64,000 nt of DNA, taken from CAVONV01 sp963697355. Lineage in GTDB: Bacteria > Acidobacteriota > Vicinamibacteria > Marinacidobacterales > DATDRI01. Below, one piece after another: positions 16,124 to 28,282 of this stretch. The stretch is taken from NCBI GenBank assembly GCA_963697355.1, contig CAVONV010000034.1, positions 186,001 to 250,000 of the forward strand, given 5' to 3'. A model generated the notes under the pieces. It had not been told where the DNA came from and searched no databases. It worked only from the letters and a program-made list of their open reading frames with translations. The position numbers and the translations under genes were made by a program. Position 1 is the first letter of the stretch. Every line of letters begins with the position of its first letter.

Positions 16124-18284
16124 CACCGGCACTTCACCCGACGATGAGGGCTTCCTCGGCGATCTCAATCCGAGCCAACGGGAGGCGGTGACCGCGCCGG
16201 ACGGCCCGTTGCTGGTCCTGGCCGGAGCTGGATCAGGAAAGACTCGTGCCATCGCCTACCGCATCGCCTACCTCATTCGCGAGCGACGCGTCCCTCCATG
16301 GACGATTTTGGCGCTGACCTTCACGAACAAGGCCGCCGCCGAGATGCGCGATCGGGTCCTCTCCATGGCCGGTGACGATGCTCCCAATCTCTGGATCTCG
16401 ACCTTCCATTCCTTGGGCCTCAGACTCTTGAGGCGCTACGGTTCTGATATCGGCATTCCTGGGAGCTTCGTCGTTTACGACGAAGAGGACCGTCGCACGC
16501 TGCTTCGTCAAGTGGTTCGAGAGCTCGGTCTTTTGGAGCGTAACTACCCCGTTTGGCGTGTCGCCGCCGCGGTCTCGGCGAGAAAGAATGCCGCCTTCTC
16601 CGCCGATCGATTCCAGCGGTGGCAGAATCGGCGTGATCAGCAGATCCTCGAGGATATCGTCCAACATTACCAGAGCCTTTTACAAAGCAACGGTGGACTG
16701 GACTTCGACGATCTCCTCCTTAGGTCCATCGAGCTTCTGGAATGCTCGAGCGGTGCCCAGGCTTTCGCCGAGCGCCGGTTTCAGCATGTTCTGGTGGATG
16801 AGTACCAAGACACGAACCGCGTTCAGTACCGTCTCTTGAGGCTACTCGCCCCGCACAGCGATCTTTTCGTCGTCGGAGACGAAGACCAGTCGATCTACAA
16901 CTTCAGGGGCGCCGACCTAAGGAACATCCTCGATTTTGAGAGGGACTTTCCCCAAACCAAGATCTTCAAGCTGGAACAAAACTATCGATCGACGGGAGCC
17001 ATCCTCGCCGCCGCCGGTGCCCTCATTGCCAAAAACCAGGAACGCAAAGGGAAACGTCTCATCCCCCGCCTAGACGAGGGTACAAAGCCTCTAGTCTACG
17101 AAGCGGAAGACGATCTCGAGGAGGCCTCGTATGTCGCCGGTCGCATCCAAGCGCTACAGAAACAACCGGGTCTGAGAGTCGCGGTCCTTTACCGCACCAA
17201 CGCTCAGTCACGTGCCCTAGAAGAGGAGCTCCTCTCTCGAGGTATTCCTCATCTGCTCGTCGGCGGCCAACGCTTCTACGAACGCAAGGAAATCAAAGAT
17301 GCCCTCGCCTATTTGAAGCTCGTCTTGAACCCACATGACAATACCAGCTTCGGGCGCGTCGTCAATGTGCCGACGCGAGGAGTTGGCGGCGCTTCCCTGG
17401 CTCTCGTCCAACGGGCGGGGGTGGCGAAGGGTGCCTCACTCTGGGACGCGACCGCATCCCTACTGGATGAGGCCGCATTGCCGTCTCGGGCCCACAGCGG
17501 GCTCGCGGCGTTTCGAGAGATCATCCAGTCCCTGACGTCCCAATCCAAAACGCTCTCTTTGCCCGAGCTCGTCCAGGCCACGATCACCGCGAGCGAACTG
17601 CCGCGATCGTTCGAGAGGGAAAGCCCGGTCCAGCGTCAGACCCGCATCGAGAACCTCGATCAGCTCACTGCGGCCGCATCCGAGTACCAAGAGCAAGAGG
17701 AAGAAGTGACCCTGGCAGGCTTCCTCGACAACGTCAGCCTTCTCACCGATATGGACACGACGAAAGACGAGGCCCCTTGCCTCTTGATGACTCTCCACGC
17801 CGCCAAAGGTCTTGAGTTCGATGCCGTTTTCCTCACGGGCCTCGAAGAAGGTTTGTTCCCCCACACTCTTTCGCTCGGCAACACCCGGTCCGTGGAAGAA
17901 GAGAGGCGGCTATGTTACGTGGGTATGACCCGGGCCAAACGCCATCTCACCCTAACCTACGCCTGCTCACGACGAGCGGCGCTTCAACAGTCCGATCGTT
18001 CGCCCTCTCGATTCTTACGCGAGATTCCCAACAAGCTTCTTGAATTCAAGGTTTCCGGAACACCCGCCCGCTCGACCTCTTTGAAGAAGGTTTCTTCAAG
18101 ATTCAAAAAAGGAATGACCGTGAGGCATTCCCTTTTTGGTGAGGGGTCGATCGTCGCGGTAGAGAACAAAGGCCCGGATCAAAAAGTGACCGTGGTCTTT
18201 CGGAAGGTGGGAAGAAAAAAGCTCCTGGCCAAATTCGCGGAGTTGGAAATACTCGCTAAACCCGCCGGGCGTTCTTATTTTTGA
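16116..18284 (+). CDS. UvrD/PcrA-type superfamily 1A DNA helicase
   Basis: A 722-residue SF1A helicase with all motifs: Q-motif LNPSQREAV, Walker A AGAGSGKT, ALTFTNKAAAEM (Ia), DFDDLLLR, Walker B VDEYQDTN, GDEDQSIYNFRGA (III), QNYRST (IV), TLHAAKGLEFDAVF (V) and YVGMTRAKRHL (VI). The C-terminal tail ends in a Tudor-like segment (GMTVRHSLFGEGSIVAVE), as in PcrA, which binds RNA polymerase. The start is TTG at 16116, overlapping the glmS stop by 8 bases; no ATG is available near the N terminus. It unwinds DNA 3'-5' in nucleotide excision repair, and clears recombination and transcription obstacles. PcrA and UvrD cannot be told apart from sequence alone here. Confidence 0.93.
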   Translation: MNSTGTSPDDEGFLGDLNPSQREAVTAPDGPLLVLAGAGSGKTRAIAYRIAYLIRERRVPPWTILALTFTNKAAAEMRDRVLSMAGDDAPNLWISTFHSLGLRLLRRYGSDIGIPGSFVVYDEEDRRTLLRQVVRELGLLERNYPVWRVAAAVSARKNAAFSADRFQRWQNRRDQQILEDIVQHYQSLLQSNGGLDFDDLLLRSIELLECSSGAQAFAERRFQHVLVDEYQDTNRVQYRLLRLLAPHSDLFVVGDEDQSIYNFRGADLRNILDFERDFPQTKIFKLEQNYRSTGAILAAAGALIAKNQERKGKRLIPRLDEGTKPLVYEAEDDLEEASYVAGRIQALQKQPGLRVAVLYRTNAQSRALEEELLSRGIPHLLVGGQRFYERKEIKDALAYLKLVLNPHDNTSFGRVVNVPTRGVGGASLALVQRAGVAKGASLWDATASLLDEAALPSRAHSGLAAFREIIQSLTSQSKTLSLPELVQATITASELPRSFERESPVQRQTRIENLDQLTAAASEYQEQEEEVTLAGFLDNVSLLTDMDTTKDEAPCLLMTLHAAKGLEFDAVFLTGLEEGLFPHTLSLGNTRSVEEERRLCYVGMTRAKRHLTLTYACSRRAALQQSDRSPSRFLREIPNKLLEFKVSGTPARSTSLKKVSSRFKKGMTVRHSLFGEGSIVAVENKGPDQKVTVVFRKVGRKKLLAKFAELEILAKPAGRSYF

Positions 18285-18424
18285 GAAACAGCGACCAGCG
18301 GTCGAAACCGGCGAGCGGTGACTCTTTCAGCCATCCAGACCAAAACGTACACCGAGCGGCGGCTCGACCGGCACTGGGTCTGAGAGGGTTCGCAGAACGG
18401 TATGGGTCGAGCCCGGTTCGAGAT

Positions 18425-18443
18425 ACGAGCCGAGCAGGCTCGT
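18425..18443 (+). other. Hairpin (7-bp stem) in the pcrA-M24 peptidase intergenic region
   Basis: ACGAGCC at 18425-18431 pairs with GGCTCGT at 18437-18443 around a 5-base loop. No U-rich tract follows, so it is not a classical intrinsic terminator. It may be an mRNA stem in the leader of the peptidase gene or a transcription pause. The rest of the 239-base gap shows nothing I can name. Confidence 0.35.
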
Positions 18444-18523
18444 GGCGACGAGTCCGGGCTGCGTGATACTCTCAACCCCCACGAGGAAACCGATGACTGT
18501 TTTTGCTCAGGAGGTCCGAAGTC

Positions 18524-19843
18524 ATGAAGGTCAAGCTTCTTTTTTCCGCTGTCATTGCCGTTGTCTTGGTGCCCCTGCTGTCGACCGACGTTGGTGCCCA
18601 GGAGGCGCGTCGGCGTTGGGAGAAAATGTGCCAGATCCGAAAGGACAAATTCGACCTGATCCTTCCTGTCGTCATGCGGGAAAACGGTATCGACATGTGG
18701 ATCACATCGGTCCGCGAAGGGGATTACGGGCCGCTCTATGAAGATCTCGGACGCGGCTACCCGGGAAGCCTTGGCTACTACATCTTCGCCGATCGCGGTG
18801 GGGATCGGATCGAGCGGAGCGCTTTGGGGGTGGGTGGCTATATGCTCGAGGAGTGCGGCGCTTATGACATTGTCACGGGGCAATTCGATTTAGCCGCTTT
18901 CGTAAAAGAACGCGATCCCAAGCGCATCGGTATCAACATCTCGAAGAGCATCGGCGCTGCCGATGGTTTGTCCCACACGTCTCACGTGCATCTCGTCGAG
19001 AGCCTTGGCGAGCCTTATGCGTCGCGGCTCGTGTCCGCGGAAAAGCTCGTCTCTGACTTTCGCTCACGGCGAGTCACGTCCGAGATTGCGGCCTTCGCAG
19101 AGGCAGGAGAAATATCCCGTGAGATCGCCGAGCGGGCCTTCTCTAATGACGTGATCACGCCTGCTGTGACGACGCTCGAAGGCGTGGCCTGGTGGATTCA
19201 AGACCGAATACTCGAGCGGGGGCTCGACGTTTCGTTCGACATGCCTTCGATCTACATCACGGGACCTAAGGGCATCGAGGCTATCTCCTCGGACCGCATC
19301 ATCCAACGCGGCGACCTCCTCATGATCGATTGGGGGGTGGGCTACCTGAACATGTACACCGACATGAAACGCATCGCCTACGTTCTCAAGGAAGGCGAGA
19401 CCGAAGTCCCTCCGGGTCTCCAACATGCTTTCGACCAAGGCCGCAAGGTTCGAGACCTCATCATAAGGAACATCGAACCGGGCCGCACCGCAGCCGCCAC
19501 GCTCGAGCACCTCAATCAGAAGATCGCCGAAGCCGGCTTCCATATCATGGAAGAGTTCAACAAAACCTCGGACACCGAACAGACCGAAGTGATGATCGGC
19601 TGCCACTCCGTCGGCAACACAGGCCACGGCATCGGTCCCTCCATCGCGTGGTTCAATCCGCTGCGACTCACGTTCGAGATCAAACCGACGAACCTCTTTG
19701 CCATCGAGCTTTTCGCCTATACGGCAGCGCCGGAGTTTGGTGGAGCGAAAGTGCGGATACCCCTGGAAGATGACGCCATTGTCACCGAAAGAGGCGTCGA
19801 GTGGCTCTACCCGGTCAACGAACGCATACTTCTTATCAAATAG
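18524..19843 (+). CDS. Secreted M24-family (Xaa-Pro aminopeptidase-like) metallopeptidase
   Basis: The start at 18524 follows an AGGAGGT ribosome binding site and gives a signal peptide (MKVKLLFSAVIAVVLVPLLSTDVGAQ). The mature protein has the creatinase-like N-terminal domain and the pita-bread metallopeptidase domain: LLMIDWGVGYLNMYTDMKR supplies the two Asp metal ligands, GNTGHGIG the His, FAIELFAY and the later PLEDDAIV the Glu ligands. This is a periplasmic or secreted relative of aminopeptidase P; the exact specificity is unknown. Three secreted or peptide-related genes in the window suggest a peptide-using lifestyle (inference). Confidence 0.87.
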   Translation: MKVKLLFSAVIAVVLVPLLSTDVGAQEARRRWEKMCQIRKDKFDLILPVVMRENGIDMWITSVREGDYGPLYEDLGRGYPGSLGYYIFADRGGDRIERSALGVGGYMLEECGAYDIVTGQFDLAAFVKERDPKRIGINISKSIGAADGLSHTSHVHLVESLGEPYASRLVSAEKLVSDFRSRRVTSEIAAFAEAGEISREIAERAFSNDVITPAVTTLEGVAWWIQDRILERGLDVSFDMPSIYITGPKGIEAISSDRIIQRGDLLMIDWGVGYLNMYTDMKRIAYVLKEGETEVPPGLQHAFDQGRKVRDLIIRNIEPGRTAAATLEHLNQKIAEAGFHIMEEFNKTSDTEQTEVMIGCHSVGNTGHGIGPSIAWFNPLRLTFEIKPTNLFAIELFAYTAAPEFGGAKVRIPLEDDAIVTERGVEWLYPVNERILLIK

Positions 19844-20048
19844 AAACGGGGGATAGTCCCAGGGTCTCTTTTGTACGGTTCCCTATGGGCGCTCCCCTTC
19901 AGGACAGTCAATTGCTAGGGCTTGCTTCTGGGAAGCCTCCGGAATTATCCTTTAGGGGGTTCGTCGGAATCCGCGGCGGTCGACATTCATCTCGAGAGTC
20001 GCCGTCCTCGCCGGCGGAACCAATTTCATCGAGAGAGAATTTCGTTCC

Positions 20049-20246
20049 ATGGCTTCATGCTGCTCCTGGTGCAACAAGGAACTACTCGACCCATCCCCCA
20101 AGAACAACGATCAAAAACTATGCTTGGACTGCCTATTGACTTTCATCTGCGGGCGACGTCCAGAACGCCGCCGCAACGAAAGGCGGCGCTACCGCGCGAT
20201 ACCACGGGTGGAAAGGCGCGATCAATCCGATCGGCGTCGAGCCTGA
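20049..20246 (+). CDS. Small cysteine-rich, arginine-tailed protein (putative zinc-binding)
   Basis: A 65-residue frame beginning MASCCSWCNKELL and containing KLCLDCLLTF, that is two CxxC knuckles 20-odd residues apart, the pattern of a small treble-clef or zinc-ribbon domain. The second half is extremely basic (RRPERRRNERRRYRA, RRDQSDRRRA) and could bind RNA or DNA. A modest GAGAGAA precedes the start. It lies 58 bases upstream of a secreted TPR gene. I do not recognise the family; the paired cysteines make it more credible than a chance ORF. Confidence 0.5.
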   Translation: MASCCSWCNKELLDPSPKNNDQKLCLDCLLTFICGRRPERRRNERRRYRAIPRVERRDQSDRRRA

Positions 20247-20304
20247 AGTCAACCTACGGCGCCCTCGTCTTGCCCACGGATCGCTCACCGAGGAGACGAA
20301 TCTC

Positions 20305-21240
20305 ATGAAACCTCTGGTTTACCTGCTTATCCTCTTTTTCTCTTCTACGGGAGTCGGCCTTTGGGCCGCCCAGTCGAAAGAACCCGAAGCGATCTCGCTT
20401 TTTGGCAAGCCTCTCTATCGAATGAATCTCTCGCCCGAACAAAAGGCCATTCTCGATGCCAACCTCGCCGAGGCGAGAGCCAACTACGAAAAGGATCCTA
20501 GCGACCAGGAGAACATCATTTGGTACGGTCGTCGGCTGGCCTACTTGTGGCGTTACAAAGAGGCGATTGAGGTTTACTCCCAAGGGCTCGAGCGTTATCA
20601 AGACAGCTACAAACTCCTCCGTCATCGCGGGCACCGCTACATTACCGTCCGCGAGTTCGACAAGGCCATCGCCGACTTGGAAGAAGCCTCGAGGCTAATT
20701 GAGGGCCTGTCCGACGAAATCGAGCCCGACGGCGCGCCCAACGCGGCCGGCAAACCGCGGAGCACATCGCACTCCAACATTTGGTACCACCTGGGTTTGG
20801 CTTACTATCTCAACGGCGAGTTCGAAAAGGCCCTGAGCAGCTATCGCGAATGCTTGAAGTTCTCCAAGGTCAATGACGACATGTTAGCTGCCACCGCCGA
20901 TTGGCTCTATATGACGTTGCGCCGATTGGGTAAGGAGGGTGAGGCTCGGGCCATCTTGGGGCTCATCACGCCGGAGATGGACATCCTCGAAAACTCCGCT
21001 TATCACCGCCGGCTGCTGATGTACAAAGGCCAGTTTGAGCCCACCCAATTGCTGGATCCGGCCACCCTCAACGAGATGAATCTCCTCACACAAGGCTACG
21101 GCGTGGCCAATTGGTACTACGTGAACGGTGACAAGGAAAAAGCCAAGGCGTTGCTCGAGAAGATTCTGGAGAGTAGCTATTGGTCGGCTTTTGGTTATAT
21201 CGCCGCGGAAGCCGATCTCCGTCGCTGGCCCAAGAACTAG
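20305..21240 (+). CDS. Secreted TPR-repeat protein
   Basis: A 311-residue protein with a signal peptide (MKPLVYLLILFFSSTGVGLWA) after a GAGGAGA ribosome binding site. Tetratricopeptide-like units follow: IIWYGRRLAYLWRYKEAIEVY, YKLLRHRGHRYITVREFDKAIADL, NIWYHLGLAYYLNGEFEKALSSY and NWYYVNGDKEKAKALLEKIL. It is probably a periplasmic scaffold with no catalytic motif. Its stop codon overlaps that of the convergent lipoprotein gene in a shared CTAG. The function is unknown. Confidence 0.75.
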   Translation: MKPLVYLLILFFSSTGVGLWAAQSKEPEAISLFGKPLYRMNLSPEQKAILDANLAEARANYEKDPSDQENIIWYGRRLAYLWRYKEAIEVYSQGLERYQDSYKLLRHRGHRYITVREFDKAIADLEEASRLIEGLSDEIEPDGAPNAAGKPRSTSHSNIWYHLGLAYYLNGEFEKALSSYRECLKFSKVNDDMLAATADWLYMTLRRLGKEGEARAILGLITPEMDILENSAYHRRLLMYKGQFEPTQLLDPATLNEMNLLTQGYGVANWYYVNGDKEKAKALLEKILESSYWSAFGYIAAEADLRRWPKN

Positions 21241-21998
21241 CCGAGCGCACCAACGAGGCCTTGGTGTTGCTCGGCCTTGTTTTCAGCGGAACGGAGCAAG
21301 GGTGGGGACACTGCGGACACCGGACTGCTTTCTTCGATGGCTGTAATAATCCATTTGGATGGTGGTTTGTACTCACTCCCCTTCCGAGCAAGCTCGTACT
21401 TGCGAAGGGTAAAGAGGTAAGGCCGTTCGCCCGCTTCTGCTTTGGTGACGTTGACCAGCACTTCTTTGACGAGGGCCGCTCCTTCCAGCTGCTCAATTTC
21501 CTCCGAGCTCATCAAGGACATCTTTGATAGCTTGAGCTCCTGGTCGATTTCGCGAAGGATTTCGTCTCGCTTTTGGTGCCATTCCTCGTCTCTTTCTCGA
21601 AAGGTCTCCCAGGCCTTTTGGATCTCTCCCCACGCCCCTTGAAAGCGATAGTCGGGGTCGGCATCCATTCGGGCGAGGATCATCTTCAGCTCTTCGGTGT
21701 TACTCTCCGCGAACTCCATGTATTCGGTGAACTGTTGCTCCCGTTCTCTTTTGGCTTGCTCTTGTTGTCGCCGGAGCTCCGGTATGCGAAACGGTACTGT
21801 CGATTCCGATTCAACTTCAATGACTTCCCACGATTCGATGGGGCCCGAGAAACCCACGACGGACATTCTGACGAGTGTGACGTGATCACCCCTTCGGACC
21901 GCGTCAAAGAACTTGTCGAGTGTTTGCTCCTCGACACCACGGCAAGACAGAACGAAAACGCTCGCCGTCAGACAAACGATTTGACCGATCCTTTGCAT
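21237..21998 (-). CDS. Putative lipoprotein with charged coiled-coil middle
   Basis: The ATG at 21998 gives a lipoprotein signal (MQRIGQIVCLTASVFVLSC, lipobox VLSC) and a 253-residue protein; upstream in-frame codons overlap the preceding gene and lack a signal. The mature protein starts with a short alpha/beta segment (EEQTLDKFFDAVRRGDHVTLVRMSVV: a 'DUF4878-like' opening), then about 110 residues of charged helix (RRQQEQAKREREQQFTEYM and onwards) and a C-terminal segment on phosphorylation-like KYELARK. It lies 13 bases after a second lipoprotein gene, so the two are probably co-expressed on the envelope. No known family assigned with confidence. Confidence 0.65.
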   Translation of the reverse strand: MQRIGQIVCLTASVFVLSCRGVEEQTLDKFFDAVRRGDHVTLVRMSVVGFSGPIESWEVIEVESESTVPFRIPELRRQQEQAKREREQQFTEYMEFAESNTEELKMILARMDADPDYRFQGAWGEIQKAWETFRERDEEWHQKRDEILREIDQELKLSKMSLMSSEEIEQLEGAALVKEVLVNVTKAEAGERPYLFTLRKYELARKGSEYKPPSKWIITAIEESSPVSAVSPPLLRSAENKAEQHQGLVGALG

Positions 21999-22011
21999 CC
22001 TTGCCTTGCTC

Positions 22012-22926
22012 TCAGTGACCGGCGGCCCGCTGCCTACGACCACGTCCCCAACTGATGTTTCGCTGCAGCTCTTCGAGAAGCACTTGCGATTCAATGGTGC
22101 CATCATCGAGAGAGCGGCCGTCTTGCTCTTGACGTTTGACTCGATCCGCAAGAGCAAAGAGCGTTTCGTCTTCCGGGAACTCTCGATCCGCCCGAGCGAG
22201 CACCGTCATTGCCTGATCGTACTCCTCCGAGAGGAGCCGAATCTCGGCGGCCGACACATAGGCGTGATGCCGCGCCTCCGGCTCGTCCGTTTTCTCGAGA
22301 AGACCCTCCAGCATTCCGAGCGCCTCGTCCCGCCGGCCGTCAAGCGCTTCGATGAGAGCCCGCCGGAGAAAAGCGGCATCCGCCCCCGGATCATCCGGGT
22401 AGTCTGCAAGGTCCATCACTCGTCGGTAATGTTCAGCGGCTCGCGCCATGTCGTCCAACTCGTAGTAGCTGTCGGCCAGAGATAGCAAGATGGCCTTTTG
22501 CTCGTCGGCCTCCTTCGTCTCTTCGAGGAGTCGTTCGTATTCTCGGATGGCTTTCTCGTGCTCGCCACGATCTTCTTGGTACATCCTCGCAAGCATTAGA
22601 CGAGCATCCTTGGCTATGGGGCTATCCCTGTGTTCTGTTATGACCTTCCGAAAATTGACATAGGCCGTGTCCAGATCTCGGAGCTTCAAGTAATAAATGA
22701 TCCCTTGTTCATAGAGAGCCCGCGCCGCTTCCGGGCTCTCGGGCGTCTGGAGGACCAAATCGCCATAGTGGTTGATCGCCTCTTGGTACAAACCCCGTCC
22801 AAAGGCTCGACGGCCCGCGTCCAGTTGTTTCTCAGCCGGTGACTTGCAGGCGACTACGCCAGTGACCAATCCCACCGCAACCATCATGGAAATGACTCGG
22901 CCGAGCCTGGTGTATCGACAGGGCAT
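22012..22926 (-). CDS. TPR lipoprotein (BamD/YfgM-like layout)
   Basis: The start at 22926 gives a signal with lipobox VVAC (MPCRYTRLGRVISMMVAVG... TGVVACKS), so the mature protein is lipid-anchored. About eight helical repeats follow (EKQLDAGRRAFGRGLYQEAIN, AARALYEQGIIYYLKL, AKDARLMLARMYQED, ILLSLADSYYELDDMARAAEH, AAEIRLLSEEYDQAMTVL). The layout resembles outer-membrane-assembly or periplasmic TPR scaffolds such as BamD, but the sequence is not diagnostic. It is immediately downstream of gyrA (94 bases) and upstream of another lipoprotein on the same strand. Confidence 0.75.
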   Translation of the reverse strand: MPCRYTRLGRVISMMVAVGLVTGVVACKSPAEKQLDAGRRAFGRGLYQEAINHYGDLVLQTPESPEAARALYEQGIIYYLKLRDLDTAYVNFRKVITEHRDSPIAKDARLMLARMYQEDRGEHEKAIREYERLLEETKEADEQKAILLSLADSYYELDDMARAAEHYRRVMDLADYPDDPGADAAFLRRALIEALDGRRDEALGMLEGLLEKTDEPEARHHAYVSAAEIRLLSEEYDQAMTVLARADREFPEDETLFALADRVKRQEQDGRSLDDGTIESQVLLEELQRNISWGRGRRQRAAGH

Positions 22927-23020
22927 TGTCCAAACCCTTGAGCTCGAGGTGTCCCATTCCATTCTAGCCCGCACAGGGCAATACCGGCCAACGGAGGCAT
23001 CATTCATGTAGGCATTGCCC

Positions 23021-25480
23021 CTATTTGGTGCCTTCTTCCTCTTCTTCTTGCTTCTCCGGCAACTTTGCCACCGCTACGACGATGTCGTCTTCGTCCAGCT
23101 GAATGACTCGGACGCCTTGCGTTGCTCTTCCAAAAATCCCAATTCCGAGAACCCGAAGTCGGAGCAGCATCCCTTTGGCGGTGATCACCATGAGCTCATC
23201 CTTCTCTCGGACGAAGTGCACGCCAACCACCCGACCGTTTCGCTCGGTTGTTTTGATATTGATGATGCCTTTTCCTCCGCGGCTCTGCAGACGATAGGCG
23301 TCGATCTGGGTCCTCTTCCCGTAGCCCTTTTCGGTCACGGTGAGAACCGCACCCTCGCGCTCCACCACGGACATGCCCACGAGTCGGTCATCCGAACGTA
23401 AAGCAATGCCTTTTACTCCGAGGGCCGTTCTACCCATAGAACGCACGTCTTTCTCCGAGATGCGAATCGCCAAACCCCTGCGTGTCGCCAGTATCGCCTC
23501 GTCTTCTCCATCGGTAACCTCGGCAGCAATGACATCGTCGTCATCACGGATGCCCATGGCAATGATGCCGTTCGTCTTGGGATTGGCAAAGATCGACAGA
23601 GGTGTCTTCTTGATCTGCCCCTTCCGCGTGGCCATGAGGACGAACCGATCTTCAGGGAACTCCCTTACCGCACAAACCGCTGCGACTTTTTCGTTCGGTC
23701 TCATCGCCACTAAATTGACGATTGCCTTGCCCCTGGCCGCTGAACCCACATCGGGAATCGCATGGACTTTGAGCCAGTAAACTCGCCCGCGGTCTGAAAA
23801 AATGAGAATGTAGCTATGCGTCGAAGCGATGAACAGTTGGTCGACGAAGTCTTCCTCTCGGGTACGCATCCCGATCCGCCCTTTGCCGCCGCGTTTTTGT
23901 TTTTTGTACACGGTGACAGCGCTTCTCTTGACGTAGCCTGTGTGAGACACGGTAATTACCATGTCTTCTTCGGCAATCATGTCTTCAATACTTATCTCCC
24001 TGGTCTTTGCAACAATTTCTGTCCGGCGTTCGTCTCCGTATTTTTCCTTCACCTCTACGAGCTCGTCTTTGACGATGCCATCGATCTTCGTGTCACTGTC
24101 CAGGATCGATTTCAGCTCTTTGACTCTTTCTTTGACTTCCCCGTGCTCTTGAACGATCTTTTCGCGCTCCATCCCGGTGAGGCGATGCAGTTGAAGATCA
24201 AGAATTGCCTGGGCCTGCAGCTCCGAGAGCTCGAAGGCCGTCATCAATCCCTTCCTCGCCTCCGCCGGAGACGCCGATGCCCTTATAAGCTCAATGACGG
24301 CGTCCAGGTGGTCTAACGCGATGACGAACCCTTCGAGGATGTGCATCCGGGCTTCGGCCTTGCGGAGCTCGAAGGCCGTTCGTCGGCGCACGACGTCCCG
24401 TCGAAATTCAATGAAGAGGCGAACCACTTCCAGCAAGGAAAGAACCTTCGGACGGTTGTCCACAATGGCCAGCATGTTCACGCCGAAGGTGGTCTGGAGC
24501 GCGGTGTGCTTATAGAGGTTGTTCAGCACGACTTCGCCGACCTCTCCTCGCTTCAAGTCGAGCACGATGCGCATTCCGCTTCGGTCTGACTCATCCCTGA
24601 GGTCCGAGATTCCTTCAATTTTCTTATCCCGAACGAGCGCAGCAATCTTCTCGACGAGCTTCGCCTTGTTGACCTGGTACGGAATCTCGGTCACTACGAT
24701 GGCCTGACGATCTTTGCCCGCGTCTTCGATTTCCGCGCGGGCACGAAGCTGGATCGTTCCTCTGCCTGTGCGGTAGGCCTGCTCGATACCTTGACGCCCG
24801 TGCACGAATGCTGCTGAGGGGAAATCCGGCCCGGGAATGATCTGGAGCAGGCGCTTGGTCAGCTGCTCGTCGTCGAGTTGGGCATTGTCCAAGGCATAAA
24901 TGATGCCGTCGACGATCTCCCGCAAGTTGTGGGGAGGGATGTTGGTCGCCATGCCCACGGCGATGCCGGTGGCGCCGTTCACCAGAAGATTGGGAACCGC
25001 CGTCGGGAGAACCGTTGGTTCCGTCGTGTTGCCATCAAAGTTCGGGACAAAATCGACGGTATCCAGGTCGATGTCCCACATCATCCTCTCGGCGAGTGAC
25101 GTCAGCCGGGCTTCCGTATATCGATATGCCGCGGGGGGATCACCGTCGATGGAGCCGAAATTTCCTTGTCCGTCGATGAGCGGTAGGCGAAGGTTGAAGT
25201 CCTGCGCCAGCCGAACCAGCGTGTCGTAAACCGCAGCGTCCCCGTGAGGATGGTACTTCTTGAGCACCTCACCGACGATTCCGGCGCATTTTGAGTACGC
25301 CCGATTGGGCAGCAACCCTTCGCGGTACATCGCGTACAGAACGCGACGGTGCACCGGTTTCAATCCATCTCGCACGTCGGGAAGAGCGCGTCCGATGATC
25401 ACCGACATGGCATAGTCCATATAGGACTTCTTCATCTCGTCTTCGATGTTCACCGGCAAACGTTCTGCCGCGAAGGCCAT
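23021..25480 (-). CDS. gyrA: DNA gyrase subunit A
   Basis: An 819-residue GyrA. The N-terminal breakage-reunion domain has [18 protein letters not shown], the QRDR segment [11 protein letters not shown] and the catalytic tyrosine in YRYTEARL. The C-terminal beta-pinwheel has the GyrA box QKRGGKG at about residue 540, plus a second box-like QSRGGKG in the last blade, which distinguishes it from ParC. It ends in an acidic tail ([11 protein letters not shown]). It introduces negative supercoils with GyrB. The position equivalent to E. coli Ser83 is Ala, while Asp87 is kept. It lies 109 bases downstream of gyrB, as an origin-proximal operon. Confidence 0.97.
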   Translation of the reverse strand: MAFAAERLPVNIEDEMKKSYMDYAMSVIIGRALPDVRDGLKPVHRRVLYAMYREGLLPNRAYSKCAGIVGEVLKKYHPHGDAAVYDTLVRLAQDFNLRLPLIDGQGNFGSIDGDPPAAYRYTEARLTSLAERMMWDIDLDTVDFVPNFDGNTTEPTVLPTAVPNLLVNGATGIAVGMATNIPPHNLREIVDGIIYALDNAQLDDEQLTKRLLQIIPGPDFPSAAFVHGRQGIEQAYRTGRGTIQLRARAEIEDAGKDRQAIVVTEIPYQVNKAKLVEKIAALVRDKKIEGISDLRDESDRSGMRIVLDLKRGEVGEVVLNNLYKHTALQTTFGVNMLAIVDNRPKVLSLLEVVRLFIEFRRDVVRRRTAFELRKAEARMHILEGFVIALDHLDAVIELIRASASPAEARKGLMTAFELSELQAQAILDLQLHRLTGMEREKIVQEHGEVKERVKELKSILDSDTKIDGIVKDELVEVKEKYGDERRTEIVAKTREISIEDMIAEEDMVITVSHTGYVKRSAVTVYKKQKRGGKGRIGMRTREEDFVDQLFIASTHSYILIFSDRGRVYWLKVHAIPDVGSAARGKAIVNLVAMRPNEKVAAVCAVREFPEDRFVLMATRKGQIKKTPLSIFANPKTNGIIAMGIRDDDDVIAAEVTDGEDEAILATRRGLAIRISEKDVRSMGRTALGVKGIALRSDDRLVGMSVVEREGAVLTVTEKGYGKRTQIDAYRLQSRGGKGIINIKTTERNGRVVGVHFVREKDELMVITAKGMLLRLRVLGIGIFGRATQGVRVIQLDEDDIVVAVAKLPEKQEEEEEGTK

Positions 25481-25589
25481 CTCTTTGTCTCCTTTCGTCT
25501 CGATCGTGCGGCAACGTCGCGCCGCTCCGGGAACGAAATCGTACTCAGGCGGATTGCCGACCGCCGTTCCGACTCATTCGTTGCAGAGC

Positions 25590-28282
<2,693 letters not shown>

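Noticed and set aside
18285..18523. A possible tRNA (GGTTCGAGA resembles a T-loop)
   Set aside because: No acceptor stem, anticodon stem or D-loop could be built around GGTTCGAGATACGAGCC; only the local 7-bp hairpin is sound.
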